From Alcanivorax sediminis (GTDB lineage: Bacteria; Pseudomonadota; Gammaproteobacteria; Pseudomonadales; Alcanivoracaceae): 64,000 nucleotides of DNA. Of this stretch, positions 53,510 through 62,557 are shown piece after piece. A program made the translations under genes and the position numbers. The notes under the pieces were generated by a model. It was not told the origin of the DNA. It worked only from the letters and a program-made list of their open reading frames with translations, and made no database searches. Numbering within the stretch: the stretch's first letter is position 1; every line of letters begins with the position of its first letter. Location of the stretch: the NCBI RefSeq assembly GCF_009601165.1, contig NZ_WIRE01000001.1, positions 310,001 to 374,000 of the forward strand. The letters run 5' to 3'.

Positions 53510-53760
53510 GAACCTCTCCGCAAATCCGGCCCTCGCATCCTTGAGGGCCATGCACACCGCCAGCACCACGCCGGGGCAAAGGCGCAAACTAACAAAGCAG
53601 AGAAGCAATAAAACCGCCGCGGGATCACAGTCACCGCAAATGACAAACGAAAGGGCACAATTAACAAAAAGAGGGGCGGCAAATGACCCACTTCAACGCG
53701 GGAGCATGCCGTGTGGTCACGGGGAGAACGGTTCCGGGATTAACGTGAAGTGTGCTCGGC
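53510..53760. promoter_or_regulatory. Region between fbpB and the Aup-like array
   Basis: 251 bp with no gene and no clear terminator for the iron transporter operon. It should include the promoter of lipoprotein gene 4. Confidence 0.4.
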
Positions 53761-55350
53761 TTACCGCTTGCGAGTCAGCAAAATGACGGGAAGAAGACCT
53801 AACAGAACCAGCGTAAGCGAAGGGGCCGCCGCCCGCTGCCATTCCCCTTCCGAAGTCAGTTCGTAAATTCGTACCGCCAGGGTATCCCAGCCAAAGGGAC
53901 GCAACAGCAAGGTGGCCGGCATTTCCTTCATCACATCGATACCCACCATCAACAGAGCCGTGAACAGCCCCGGCAACATCATCGGCAGATAGACGCGTCG
54001 CCCAACCTCGGAGGACGTGGCACCCAAAGTGCGGGCCGCTTCCACCAGCTTCGGGCGGACCTGTTGCAAAGCGTTTTCCACTGGCCCATAGGCAACCGCC
54101 AGGAAGCGCACCACATAAGCCAGCACCAGCGCCAGCAGACCGCCCACCAACGGCACCGACAGGCCCAGGTCCTGCAATCCGCCCTGCACGGCGCTGAAGC
54201 TCACCATGATGCCCACCGCCAATACTGAGCCTGGCAAGGCATAGCCCAGTGTGGCCAGTTGTACCGAGGCGGACACCGCCCGTGAGGGCTGGTGGCGCTT
54301 CACCCAGGCCAGCCAGCTAGCCAGCATCAACACCAGCGAAGCCGCCATGCCACCCAACAGGAAGGTGCGCCACACCAGATTGGCAAAGCGCAGATCCACG
54401 CCGTGAAGACCGGTGCCTACCACCCAGTAGAGCAATCGTGACACGGGTAGCAGGAAGCCAAGAAACAGGACCGCGAAGGCAAACAGGCTGATCAGCCAGG
54501 CTTGCCTGGGTCGCACCCGCACCACCTGCCGCCCACCCAACTCACTGTAGCGGGCTCGGCGACGACCGCGGCGCTCCAGCACCAGTGCCACTAACACGAA
54601 CAACAGCAACAGCGAGGCAAGCTGAGCTGCCGCCTGCAGGTTGAACAGTCCGTACCAGCTCTTGTAGATAGCAGTGGTAAAGGTATCGAAATTGAAGACG
54701 GACACCGCCCCGAAGTCGGCCAGGGTTTCCATCAACGCCAGCGCGAGGCCTGCCGCGATGCCCGGCCGGGCCATGGGCAGGGCCACCTTGAAGAAGGCGC
54801 GCAGTGGGCCATCACCGAGAATCCGTGCCTGCTCCAATACGGCCCTCCCCTGCGCCTGAAAGGCCAGCCGGGCCAGCATGTAGACATAGGGGTAGAGCAC
54901 CAGGGTAAGGGTGACCACCACCCACAGGGGATGACGGGCACTGAAGCCGGACAGCCCCGGCCACCAGCTACGCAGCTGGCTCTGGATGGGCCCTGCATAA
55001 TCGAGCAGGTCTACCATCACGAAGGCCAGCACATAGGCCGGCATGGCCATGGGCAGGAACAGGGCCCATTCAAGCCAGCGTCGCCCCGGGAAATCCAGCG
55101 TGGCCACACACCAGGCCAGCGAGACCCCCAAGGTCAGCACGCCCACGGTGACGCCCACCATCAACAACAGGGTATTGCCCACCAGCCGCCACAGCACCGT
55201 GTCGAGCAGGTGCTGCCAGGTTTCCCATTGCTGCTGGTGCCAGGCACTCAGCAACACCAGGATCGGCACCAGAACCAGCAACGCCAGTGCAATTGCACTG
55301 GCGCCATGGAGGCCGGGCAGCCTCAGTGAGGGCGTAGAACGATCCTGCAC
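53761..55350 (-). CDS. Iron(III) ABC transporter permease (FbpB-type, fused double permease)
   Basis: 529 residues with about twelve hydrophobic segments in two homologous halves. Each half has an EAA-type loop that contacts the ATPase: EQARILGDGPLRAFFKVALPMARPGI in the first and EAARTLGATSSEVGRRVYLPMMLPGL in the second. This fits the FbpB/HitB/SfuB group. The start is 3 bp past the substrate-binding gene stop, so they are co-transcribed. No ATP-binding subunit gene is next to it; one from elsewhere must serve. Confidence 0.9.
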   Translation of the reverse strand: MQDRSTPSLRLPGLHGASAIALALLVLVPILVLLSAWHQQQWETWQHLLDTVLWRLVGNTLLLMVGVTVGVLTLGVSLAWCVATLDFPGRRWLEWALFLPMAMPAYVLAFVMVDLLDYAGPIQSQLRSWWPGLSGFSARHPLWVVVTLTLVLYPYVYMLARLAFQAQGRAVLEQARILGDGPLRAFFKVALPMARPGIAAGLALALMETLADFGAVSVFNFDTFTTAIYKSWYGLFNLQAAAQLASLLLLFVLVALVLERRGRRRARYSELGGRQVVRVRPRQAWLISLFAFAVLFLGFLLPVSRLLYWVVGTGLHGVDLRFANLVWRTFLLGGMAASLVLMLASWLAWVKRHQPSRAVSASVQLATLGYALPGSVLAVGIMVSFSAVQGGLQDLGLSVPLVGGLLALVLAYVVRFLAVAYGPVENALQQVRPKLVEAARTLGATSSEVGRRVYLPMMLPGLFTALLMVGIDVMKEMPATLLLRPFGWDTLAVRIYELTSEGEWQRAAAPSLTLVLLGLLPVILLTRKR

Positions 55351-55353
55351 CGT

Positions 55354-56373
55354 TTAGCGATACCCCGCCCGATCCATCAGTTTTACGGCTTCTACCTGCA
55401 AGGCGCCGGCCACACTGACATTGAGATCATCCTCGCGGAACTCGCCCCAGGATTTCACTTCCTCGGCCGGCTCCACGGAGGGATTCACCGGGTATTCGAG
55501 GTTAATTTCCGCCAGCAAATGCTGGGCTTCCGGCCGGGTCATCCACTCCAGTAGTGCCTTGGCCTGCTCGGGATGGGGAGCATATTTGGTCACCGCACCA
55601 CCAGAGATATTGATGTGCACACCACTCACGTCCTGGTTGGCCCAGAACAGGGACAGCGGCAGCTGCGCATTATCCCGCTTCATACGGCCATAATAGTAAG
55701 TGTTCACTATGCCCACATCGCACTGACCAGCCACAATCGCTTCCATCAGGGCCGTGTCATTGGAGAACACATCCGTTGCCAGGTTACCCACCCAGCCGGA
55801 CACCACTTGCTCGGCTTTTTCGGTGCCCAGACGCTCGATCATGGTGGCCACCAGAGACTGGTTGTAGACCTTCTTGGAGGTACGCAGACACAGGCGCCCT
55901 TTCCACTCCGGCTCGGCCAGGGCTTCATAACTGGACAGCTCGTCCGGATTCACCCGCTCGGTGGAATAAACGATGGTGCGGGCACGCTTGGTAAGACCAA
56001 ACCACAGTTTGTTCGGGTCGGTAAAACTGTCTGGAACATTGGCATCCAGCACCACGGACTCCACCGGCTGCAGCAGCTCCATCTGTGCCGCATTCCACAG
56101 GTTGCCCGCATCCACCGTGATCAACAGGTCCGCCGGGGTGCGCTCCCCCTCCGCCTGAATACGCGCCGCCAGGGCAGAGGCATTGTCAGTGATGTAACGG
56201 ATGGTGATGCCGGTCTCTTCAGTGTAGGCATCAAATACCGGTTTGATCAGATGGTCATTGCGAGAGGTATAGACGACCAGTTCATTGTCGGAGGTTGGCT
56301 CAGAGCACCCCCACAGGCCTGACAGTGCCACCAGGGCAACGGCCATGACACCGACTCTCCAGCAAACACGCAT
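55354..56373 (-). CDS. Iron(III) ABC transporter substrate-binding protein (FbpA-type)
   Basis: 339 residues from ATG 56373 behind AAGGGAT. An N-terminal signal ends LWGC, so it is probably a lipoprotein. The mature start ELVVYTSRNDHLIKPVFDAY is typical of Fbp/Fut iron-binding proteins, and VNTYYYGRM contains the tyrosines that bind Fe(III). It should deliver ferric iron to the permease. A palindrome resembling a Fur site lies upstream. In Pseudomonas aeruginosa similar iron genes sit between the ubi and gcv genes, as here. Confidence 0.9.
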   Translation of the reverse strand: MRVCWRVGVMAVALVALSGLWGCSEPTSDNELVVYTSRNDHLIKPVFDAYTEETGITIRYITDNASALAARIQAEGERTPADLLITVDAGNLWNAAQMELLQPVESVVLDANVPDSFTDPNKLWFGLTKRARTIVYSTERVNPDELSSYEALAEPEWKGRLCLRTSKKVYNQSLVATMIERLGTEKAEQVVSGWVGNLATDVFSNDTALMEAIVAGQCDVGIVNTYYYGRMKRDNAQLPLSLFWANQDVSGVHINISGGAVTKYAPHPEQAKALLEWMTRPEAQHLLAEINLEYPVNPSVEPAEEVKSWGEFREDDLNVSVAGALQVEAVKLMDRAGYR

Positions 56374-56404
56374 ATCCCTTAACTCCAGTCCTGTAAATTC
56401 AAAC

Positions 56405-56417
56405 AAGAATGATTCTT
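56405..56417. promoter_or_regulatory. Possible Fur-binding site
   Basis: AAGAATGATTCTT is a perfect inverted repeat with part of the Fur consensus, 32 bp before the iron-binding protein gene start. The match is partial, so the call is tentative. Confidence 0.4.
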
Positions 56418-56455
56418 AATTGGTGTCGCAGTATGGCAGGTCTGCGCGGCAAGCT

Positions 56456-57709
56456 CTAGCCGGAATTTCTGGCCAGCCGAGGCGCCTGGGCCAGAACCGG
56501 CAAATCAGCACTGCGTCCCAGTGCCCGGTTAACAAAAAACGCTTTCAATGGCCCACCCTGATTGACCATCCGCATGCCGGTGTTGCGCAACCAGCGCAGC
56601 GGCAAGGCACGCTGCTCGAACAGCTGCTGGAAGCCGCGCATGGCATTTTGCATGACCAGATTCTCGCCCCGACGGCGACGTTGATAGCGGGCCAGCGCAT
56701 GGCTATCGGCACAACCCAATCCACGGTTACAGGCGCGGACCACCTCTTCTGCCAGCACCGCGGCGTCCAGCAATCCCAGATTGACACCCTGGCCTGCCAG
56801 TGGATGAATCACATGGGCCGCATCCCCCACCAGTGCCAACCCGGGCGCCACATACTGGCTGGCGTGGCGCGGCTGGATCGGAAATACCACCCGTTCGCTC
56901 AGCAAGCTCACCTCACCCAGCACATCAGCCACTGCGGCCTGCAATTCCATGGCAAAGCGCGCTTCATCGCATTGCCTGAGCGCATCAATGCGTGCTGGCC
57001 ACCCGGACCAGACAATGGAGCATTGCCGTTGCTCACCCTGAGCCGGATCACTGTACAAAGGCAACAGGGCCAGAGGCCCGGATTCCATAAACACCTGACG
57101 AGCGCAGCCCCCATGGGGCAGGGCTGTGCCGATGGTAGCCACCAGCGCATGGTGGCCACTGTCGGTGGCGCCGCCACTGATGCCGGCCCAGTCCCGCACC
57201 TGCGAGCGCGCACCATCGGCCCCCACCAGCAGGTCGGCCTGCAGTCGCTCACCTCCACATATGACGTCCCAACCGCTGTCATTACGGCGCGCACTCTCCA
57301 CGCTCGCACCACAATGCCAGCTGAGCAGAGGAAGAGACTGGGCACGCTGATACAGCGCCGCAGTCAGGTGGCCATTTTCCACCAGCCAGCCCAGCGTTTC
57401 GGCCCCGGCTTCTTCGGCGCTGAAACGCACCTCGCCGGTACCGTCCTGGTCCCACACCTGCATGGCATTGTAGGGCTGCACCCGGTCCTGGTTCAGACAA
57501 TCCCAGACACCGCTGTTGCGCAACAGCCAGTAACTCGCTTCGGTCAGCGTCGACACCCGCAACTGCGCCGGCCCTACCGGCAACACGGGCACCGGCGCCC
57601 CGTCCAGCACTGTCACCCGCAACCCGGCCTCGGCCAGCAAAACACCCAGCAATCCGCCAGTCATGCCGCCGCCAACGATGATAATGTGTTGTCCGCTAAC
57701 GCCCGTCAT
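56456..57709 (-). CDS. ubiI: FAD-dependent ubiquinone biosynthesis hydroxylase (UbiI/VisC)
   Basis: 417 residues from ATG 57709 behind AAAGGAT; the longer open frame upstream is intergenic repeat. FAD motifs: GGGMTGGLLGVLLA near the start, LVGADGARSQVRDW in the middle, and GLALVGDAAHVIHPLAGQGVNLGLLDA near the end. It hydroxylates the ring in ubiquinone synthesis (C5 position by family). It follows ubiH, as in the conserved pepP-ubiH-ubiI order. Assignment to UbiI rather than another UbiH-family member rests on gene order. Confidence 0.85.
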   Translation of the reverse strand: MTGVSGQHIIIVGGGMTGGLLGVLLAEAGLRVTVLDGAPVPVLPVGPAQLRVSTLTEASYWLLRNSGVWDCLNQDRVQPYNAMQVWDQDGTGEVRFSAEEAGAETLGWLVENGHLTAALYQRAQSLPLLSWHCGASVESARRNDSGWDVICGGERLQADLLVGADGARSQVRDWAGISGGATDSGHHALVATIGTALPHGGCARQVFMESGPLALLPLYSDPAQGEQRQCSIVWSGWPARIDALRQCDEARFAMELQAAVADVLGEVSLLSERVVFPIQPRHASQYVAPGLALVGDAAHVIHPLAGQGVNLGLLDAAVLAEEVVRACNRGLGCADSHALARYQRRRRGENLVMQNAMRGFQQLFEQRALPLRWLRNTGMRMVNQGGPLKAFFVNRALGRSADLPVLAQAPRLARNSG

Positions 57710-57774
57710 AGATCCTTTCCAAAATGCACAGATGCCCTCAGGCAACCTCCGCCATCTAGCCACGTCATAAACCA

Positions 57775-57960
57775 AGTCACGAGTCACGAGTTGCGAGTTG
57801 CGAGTTGCGAGTTGCGAGTTGCGAAAATCAAAACCGGTTTTCAGTTTTTCGAAACTCGCGTCTCGTAACTCAAAACTGTTGTTCCGCCCCGCAACACCAA
57901 CGCCGCTTCGCAACAGGGTTTACGCTTTTGAATTCAGCTATTAACTATTAACTGTTTTTC
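57775..57960. repeat. Composite intergenic repeat after ubiH
   Basis: Four exact tandem copies of gagttgc at 57788-57815, with an inverted arm (cgaaactcgcgtctcgtaac), followed by a gaattcagctattaactat unit at 57924-57960. The unit starts right at the ubiH stop. Related elements follow pepP and zapA. Confidence 0.82.
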
Positions 57961-59143
57961 AGAGCCCCATCGCCCGCTTCGCGAAACCACTACGCAACCC
58001 GGGCAGGATGTCCAGTGCCACCAACCCCAGCTGCCGGCTGTGGGCAAACAACGGCTGCTGTACCCGGAACAATTCCGGCACCCAGCGGGAGGCCTGGCTA
58101 ATCAGCGCCTGATCCTTCTCCCGTTTCTCGGCATAGGCCTGCAGTGTCGACAGGTTGCCCGGCTGGTCGCTACTACCCACGGTCTGCGCCAAGGCAAGCA
58201 AATCGCGAACGGTCAGGTTGAAGCCTTGCCCGGCCACCGGGTGCAACGTGTGGGCAGCATTGCCCACTACCACGGCATGGGGCACCACCTGTGCACAGGC
58301 TTCGGTGAGCACCAGCGGGTAGCGTTGGCGCTCGCCAATGCCGGTGAGACGCGGCGCATCGGCGGGGCAGCAGGACTGCAATTGTGCCAGCACTTCCCGC
58401 TCACCCAGCGCCATCCACTGATCCACTTGCTCCCGTGGACCGGTCCATACCAGGGCGAAGCGTTGGTCGGGCAGCGGCAACAAGGCCAGCGGCCCATCAT
58501 TCAGGAAGCGTTCGTAGGCGATGCCGTCATGGTCAGAGGCGAGGGAGAGGTTGGCAATCAGGGCATCGTGGCCGGTGTCGTGATCCCGGGCACTGATGCC
58601 CAGCCACTCGCGAGTTGCAGAGCGGGCGCCATCGGCGGCAATCAAGAGTGGCGTGTGCAGGGTCTCTCCGCTCCCCAGACTGACCTGATACCCCCCTTCA
58701 AGCCGGCGAATGCCAGTGAGTGAATCCGGTGCGCGCACACGGATACCGTCATCGCGAAACAGGGCCCCCAGCAGCACAAAACCAAGCCAGCGGTTTTCCA
58801 CCACGGCCCCCAGCTGATCCACCCCTTCTTCTTGGGCGGACATACGGGTGAGACCAAGCCGGGACTGCCGAGACACATGCACCGTGCCAATGGCGGCGAC
58901 ATGCTCACGAATCGCCTCGCCCAGGCCAAGATCGTCCAGTACCGCCAGTGTTCCGGCAGACAGGGCGGTGCTGCGAGCATCAAAACTGGGGGTCAGTGGC
59001 GGGGCTTCAGGCAGGGTTAGCGGATGGCTTTCCACCAGCACAACCTCCCCTGCGCCATAGCGACGCAACAACAGCGCCAGCATGGCCCCCGCCATCCCGC
59101 CCCCCACAATCACCAAAGGTTGTTGCGTCATTTCAACGTCCAT
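57959..59143 (-). CDS. ubiH: 2-octaprenyl-6-methoxyphenol hydroxylase (UbiH)
   Basis: 394 residues. FAD motifs: VIVGGGMAGAMLALLLRRYG at the start, FDARSTALS (the UbiH-type second motif), LIAADGARSATREWLG, and VVVGNAAHTLHPVAGQGFNL. It hydroxylates C1 of the ubiquinone ring precursor. It stands between pepP and ubiI, in the usual order. The first ATG has a weak ribosome site; Met5 (MTQQPLVIVGGG) is an equally likely start. Confidence 0.9.
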   Translation of the reverse strand: MDVEMTQQPLVIVGGGMAGAMLALLLRRYGAGEVVLVESHPLTLPEAPPLTPSFDARSTALSAGTLAVLDDLGLGEAIREHVAAIGTVHVSRQSRLGLTRMSAQEEGVDQLGAVVENRWLGFVLLGALFRDDGIRVRAPDSLTGIRRLEGGYQVSLGSGETLHTPLLIAADGARSATREWLGISARDHDTGHDALIANLSLASDHDGIAYERFLNDGPLALLPLPDQRFALVWTGPREQVDQWMALGEREVLAQLQSCCPADAPRLTGIGERQRYPLVLTEACAQVVPHAVVVGNAAHTLHPVAGQGFNLTVRDLLALAQTVGSSDQPGNLSTLQAYAEKREKDQALISQASRWVPELFRVQQPLFAHSRQLGLVALDILPGLRSGFAKRAMGL

Positions 59144-59149
59144 TCTTGC

Positions 59150-59358
59150 TGTAGGAGCACCGCTTGAGGCGCGAACCCGAAGGGCAAGTTACGAGTTGCG
59201 AGTACCGAGTAACGAAAGACTAATAGCTCCGCTTTTCGAAACTCGCGACTCGCTACTCGAAACAGGCGGTGCAACCCCGCCATTCCAACGCGGCTTCGTA
59301 GCGGGGTTTTCCTGCTTTTGAATTCAGCTGTTAACTATTCACTATTAACTGTTAACTG
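59150..59358. repeat. Composite intergenic repeat between pepP and ubiH
   Basis: A REP-like start (ctgtaggagcaccgcttg), a palindrome of gagttgcgag / ctcgcgactcgc style at 59187-59263, a gcaaccccgcc ... gcggggtttt hairpin, and the gaattcagctgttaactatt unit at 59313-59358. The last unit supplies the pepP stop codon. Confidence 0.8.
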
Positions 59359-60668
59359 CCCTTCATCACGCGTTCAATGTCCGCCACATCCTTCGGCACC
59401 TCATGTGTCAGCACCTCGCAGCCATCTTTCGTGACCACCACATCATCCTCGATGCGAATACCGATGCCGCGCCACTGCTCGTCCACGGTATCGTCGTCCG
59501 GGGCCACATACAGGCCCGGCTCCACGGTGAGCGCCATACCCGGCTCCAACTGACGCCACTGGTCCTGAACCCGGTAATCGCCCACATCGTGCACATCCAG
59601 CCCCAGCCAGTGGCCAGTGCGATGCATAAAGAAGCGACGATAGCCTTCGGTTTCCACCAGTTCATTGAAATCACCCTTGAGCAAGCCCAGATCCAGTAAC
59701 CCCTGGGTGAGGATGTTCACCACCTGCTCGTGGGGCACATTCCAGTGATTATCGGGGTGCGTTGCTTCGATGGCCGCATACTGACTGGCCAGCACCAGTT
59801 CATAAAGTGCTTGCTGCGGCTTGCTGAACTTGCCGTTCACAGGAAAGGTGCGGGTGATGTCCGAGGCATACATTTCCAGTTCGCAGCCGGCATCTACCAA
59901 TACCAGATCACCGTCTTTGAGTTTCTGACGGTTATCAATGTAATGCAGGATGCAGCCGTTGGCGCCACCACCCACGATGCTCGGGTAGGCGGGGCTACGC
60001 GAGCCATGACGCATGAATTCGTGGATATACTCCGCTTCCAGCTGGTATTCCATCATGCCCGGCTGTACGGCCTGCATGGCGCGCACATGGGCGCCGGCGG
60101 AAATACTGGCAGCCTTGCGCATCAGCTTGATTTCGGCAGCAGACTTGAACAGACGCATGTCATGCAGGTGATGCGCCAGGGCAACAAACTCCCCCGGCGG
60201 CTGGGCGCCTGAGCGGACGCGGTCGCGGATGCTGTTCACCCAGCCCATCAGGCGACGGTCGAATTCCGCATCCATGCCCAGGTCATAATAGACGCGCTCG
60301 CGCCCCTCAATCAGGCCAGGCAAAATCTCGTCGATATCGCCGATCGGGAAGGCATCATCCGCATCAAAATCATTCACCACCCCTTCCGGGCCAGAGCGGT
60401 AGCCATTCCAGATTTCCATGGTGCGGTCGCGTTCGCGGCAAAACATGACGTACTCACCATGCTCACGGCCCGGCATCAACACCATCACCGCTTCCGGCTC
60501 TTCAAAACCGGTGAGGTACCAGAAATCGCTACTGGGCCGGTAAGGGTATTCCACATCCCGGTTACGGATGTGTTCCGGGGCCGCAGGCAGAATGGCAATG
60601 CTGTTCGGGCCCATGATGCCCATCAACTCCTGGCGGCGACGGGCGTATTCCTGGCGATTGATGCTCAA
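59352..60668 (-). CDS. pepP: Xaa-Pro aminopeptidase
   Basis: 438 residues, similar to E. coli PepP (441). Metal ligands: VDAGCE (Asp), ASDITRTFP (Asp), MHRTGHWLGLDVHD (His), LTVEPGLY (Glu), IRIEDDVVV (Glu). It removes N-terminal residues before proline using two Mn ions. It lies between ygfB and ubiH in the conserved order, with only 27 bp after ygfB. Confidence 0.95.
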   Translation of the reverse strand: MSINRQEYARRRQELMGIMGPNSIAILPAAPEHIRNRDVEYPYRPSSDFWYLTGFEEPEAVMVLMPGREHGEYVMFCRERDRTMEIWNGYRSGPEGVVNDFDADDAFPIGDIDEILPGLIEGRERVYYDLGMDAEFDRRLMGWVNSIRDRVRSGAQPPGEFVALAHHLHDMRLFKSAAEIKLMRKAASISAGAHVRAMQAVQPGMMEYQLEAEYIHEFMRHGSRSPAYPSIVGGGANGCILHYIDNRQKLKDGDLVLVDAGCELEMYASDITRTFPVNGKFSKPQQALYELVLASQYAAIEATHPDNHWNVPHEQVVNILTQGLLDLGLLKGDFNELVETEGYRRFFMHRTGHWLGLDVHDVGDYRVQDQWRQLEPGMALTVEPGLYVAPDDDTVDEQWRGIGIRIEDDVVVTKDGCEVLTHEVPKDVADIERVMKGS

Positions 60669-60695
60669 AACCCCTCCTGGTATCGGGAGCTGTAA

Positions 60696-61289
60696 TCAGT
60701 GCTTGGTCGGCGGCGTGGCCGGCGCGTCTTCCTCTGCCTTGGCCTTGGGGCGCATGACGAGCTCAGTGTAAATCATCAATGCGGCCATGCGGCAATGTTC
60801 CGCCACCTGTTCGTACATGTCTTCCTCTTCATCGCCATCCTGATCCGGGGTTTCCACCTGGCTGATCGCGGCCAGATCGGACAGGGCTTCCTGAATACCC
60901 TGGGAGAGATCCTTGTCGTGGGTATTGGCCGAGCCCGTGCCGAACCCCACCAAAAAGCCCTCACACCACTGCGCAATAGCGGCCACCCGCAATCCCAGAT
61001 CTTCCTCATCGGCCGGCAACAGCAGGTGAAGCGCCAGACCGGTACCACCAAACCCGCTGACCAGCTCGTCGCGGGCGGCGATCAGCATGCCGGCCAGGGC
61101 GGGGTCAAACAGCTGCCCCTGCTCGAAATCCACATGGGAAGCGAGTACACCAAGCAGCTCCTCGTCACGGCCACCATGGCCAGTGGCCAGCAAACCTGCG
61201 GTGAGTCCCTGCAGCTCGCTGGGGGAATGGGCAATACCGGCGGCCGCCAGCGACTGGGCCAGCACCTCGAAATCAATCTGGTTGGACAT
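60696..61289 (-). CDS. ygfB: UPF0149 family protein YgfB
   Basis: 197 residues, all-helical, with the family features ELQGLTAGLLATG, QWCEGFLVGFG and a C-terminal acidic stretch followed by AEHCRMAALMIYTEL. In Pseudomonas a YgfB homologue modulates gene expression. It is the first gene of the ygfB-pepP-ubiH-ubiI unit and divergent from the ZapB-like/zapA genes. The C-terminal tail is rich in Ala, Pro and Lys. Confidence 0.9.
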   Translation of the reverse strand: MSNQIDFEVLAQSLAAAGIAHSPSELQGLTAGLLATGHGGRDEELLGVLASHVDFEQGQLFDPALAGMLIAARDELVSGFGGTGLALHLLLPADEEDLGLRVAAIAQWCEGFLVGFGTGSANTHDKDLSQGIQEALSDLAAISQVETPDQDGDEEEDMYEQVAEHCRMAALMIYTELVMRPKAKAEEDAPATPPTKH

Positions 61290-61518
61290 GCGTCGATCCG
61301 TTATCTGCGGTCATGGAGCCTTTCCTGATGAAGGCCATGAAAAGTGTGCGCTAAGTAGCTATCAGCATTCAATTTCGTTGACCCATGAAATCCCCACACC
61401 TATAGTTGAAACAGCCTGTCAACCGGGAGGGGGAGCCGATATCGGCAAATCCCGGTAAGGTGCAGGGGACGCGGGCCGTTACCGGCCCACACCTTAGGCG
61501 AACCACGACCATTTTGCC
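61290..61518. promoter_or_regulatory. Divergent promoter region between ygfB and the ZapB-like gene
   Basis: 229 bp between divergent starts. It contains the sequence cctatagttgaaacagcc and a purine-rich gggagggggagcc. Boxes cannot be assigned with confidence. Confidence 0.4.
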
Positions 61519-61731
61519 ATGACGACGGAACAACAACTAAAGCAACTGGAAACCCGCGTCGATGAACTGCTGCGTATCAGTTCGCGGCTGCGCCAGGAAA
61601 ACCTGGCCCTCCACGAACGGGAAGCCAAGCTGGTGGAAGAACGCGCCCAGCTGCTGAAGAAGAATGACGTAGCCCGTAATAAGGTCGAGGCGATTATTTC
61701 GCGCCTGAAATCCCTGGAGCAGGAATCCTGA
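61519..61731 (+). CDS. Small coiled-coil protein (ZapB-like, TIGR02449 type)
   Basis: 70 residues predicted as one long coiled coil (heptads through LKQLETRVDELLRISSRL and LVEERAQLLKKNDVARNKVE). It lies directly upstream of zapA, as in Pseudomonas. A cell-division role alongside ZapA is likely by position and structure. The gene is followed by a 50-bp gap before zapA. Confidence 0.85.
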   Translation: MTTEQQLKQLETRVDELLRISSRLRQENLALHEREAKLVEERAQLLKKNDVARNKVEAIISRLKSLEQES

Positions 61732-61781
61732 GCGTGTTTTCCTGTCCTTCTTCAAACCCAGCCATTGCGGTGCCCTAGGCC

Positions 61782-62093
61782 ATGTCTAACGAAAACTCCC
61801 TGGTGATTCATCTGCTCGACAAGGAGTACCGTGTTGCCTGCCCGGCAGGCGAACAGGACAACCTGCTGGCCGCCGCTCGCCATCTGGACAACCAGATGCG
61901 CCAGGTACGCGACTCCAATGTCATTGGTCTGGAACGCATCGCCATCATGACCGCCCTGAACATGAGCCACGAGCTGCTCAATGCTCGCAAGCATGCCGCG
62001 CAGGATCCGGAAAGCGAGGCCCGCGTACAAGCCCTGCTCGGCCGCCTGGAAGACGAAATCCAGGCCTTCGAAGACGCCCGCCGCAAGTTGTAG
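61782..62093 (+). CDS. zapA: Cell division protein ZapA
   Basis: 103 residues, normal length. It begins with a beta-alpha FtsZ-binding head (LVIHLLDKEYRVACPAGEQDNLLAAARHLD), then MRQVRDSNVIGLERIAIMTALNMSHELL, and a C-terminal coiled coil. It stabilises FtsZ filaments at the division site. It precedes the 6S RNA gene. Confidence 0.93.
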   Translation: MSNENSLVIHLLDKEYRVACPAGEQDNLLAAARHLDNQMRQVRDSNVIGLERIAIMTALNMSHELLNARKHAAQDPESEARVQALLGRLEDEIQAFEDARRKL

Positions 62094-62210
62094 CAGGGCC
62101 GCAACAGGCATCACGCGGCACGCAACACGCCAACAGCAACCCCACAGGGATCATACACACGCCCGCTCTCCTACAGGGGATCCCCGACCTGCACCCCAAA
62201 GCCCTGGTTC

Positions 62211-62280
62211 TGCTTTTGAACTTAGCTATTAATTATTCACTATTAATTATTAATTGCCGTTTGCTGCTGTTAACTGCCTT
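62211..62280. repeat. A/T-rich element of the gaattcagctattaac family
   Basis: tgcttttgaacttagctatt followed by several attaattattcac units and gttaactgcc. It resembles the units after ubiH and pepP, with more divergence. Confidence 0.7.
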
Positions 62281-62318
62281 TCTGCCCTGTCAAGACTGTC
62301 ACCCACCCACACCACTGT

Positions 62319-62324
62319 TATAAT
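62319..62324 (+). promoter_or_regulatory. -10 box of the 6S RNA gene
   Basis: A perfect TATAAT ends 6 bp before the inferred 6S RNA 5' end. Confidence 0.75.
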
Positions 62325-62330
62325 GGCTTC

Positions 62331-62518
62331 GAGTGTTTCCTGGCTCGTTTGCCAGAGGGCCATGTCCCTGAGCCGATAACGTAATACCCGGGGGCAAATA
62401 TTGCCGTGTCCGTGTGCATGTCCGCCCAATGAGCGGAAAGCCTGAGGGCATAGTTGATGCCTCCACCTTGAACCATACGGTTCAAGGGTCAAGCCCGCAG
62501 CGGCGGACCGGGAAGCAC
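62331..62518 (+). ncRNA. ssrS: 6S RNA
   Basis: About 188 nt located between zapA and fau, the standard site. Closing stem: gtgtttcctgg at the 5' end pairs with ccgggaagcac at the 3' end. Conserved blocks ccctgagccgata and ccttgaaccatacggttcaa match the 6S consensus, including the 3' hairpin. It mimics an open promoter and binds sigma-70 RNA polymerase. Ends are inferred from pairing. Confidence 0.93.
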
Positions 62519-62557
62519 CCTTTATTTCTTCGCCTGATGCTTGACGCCAGAGGCCGG

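Noticed and set aside
57710..57913. Longer N-terminus for ubiI
   Set aside because: The extra 68 codons are translated intergenic repeat; the ATG at 57709 has a ribosome site and gives the normal FAD-binding start.
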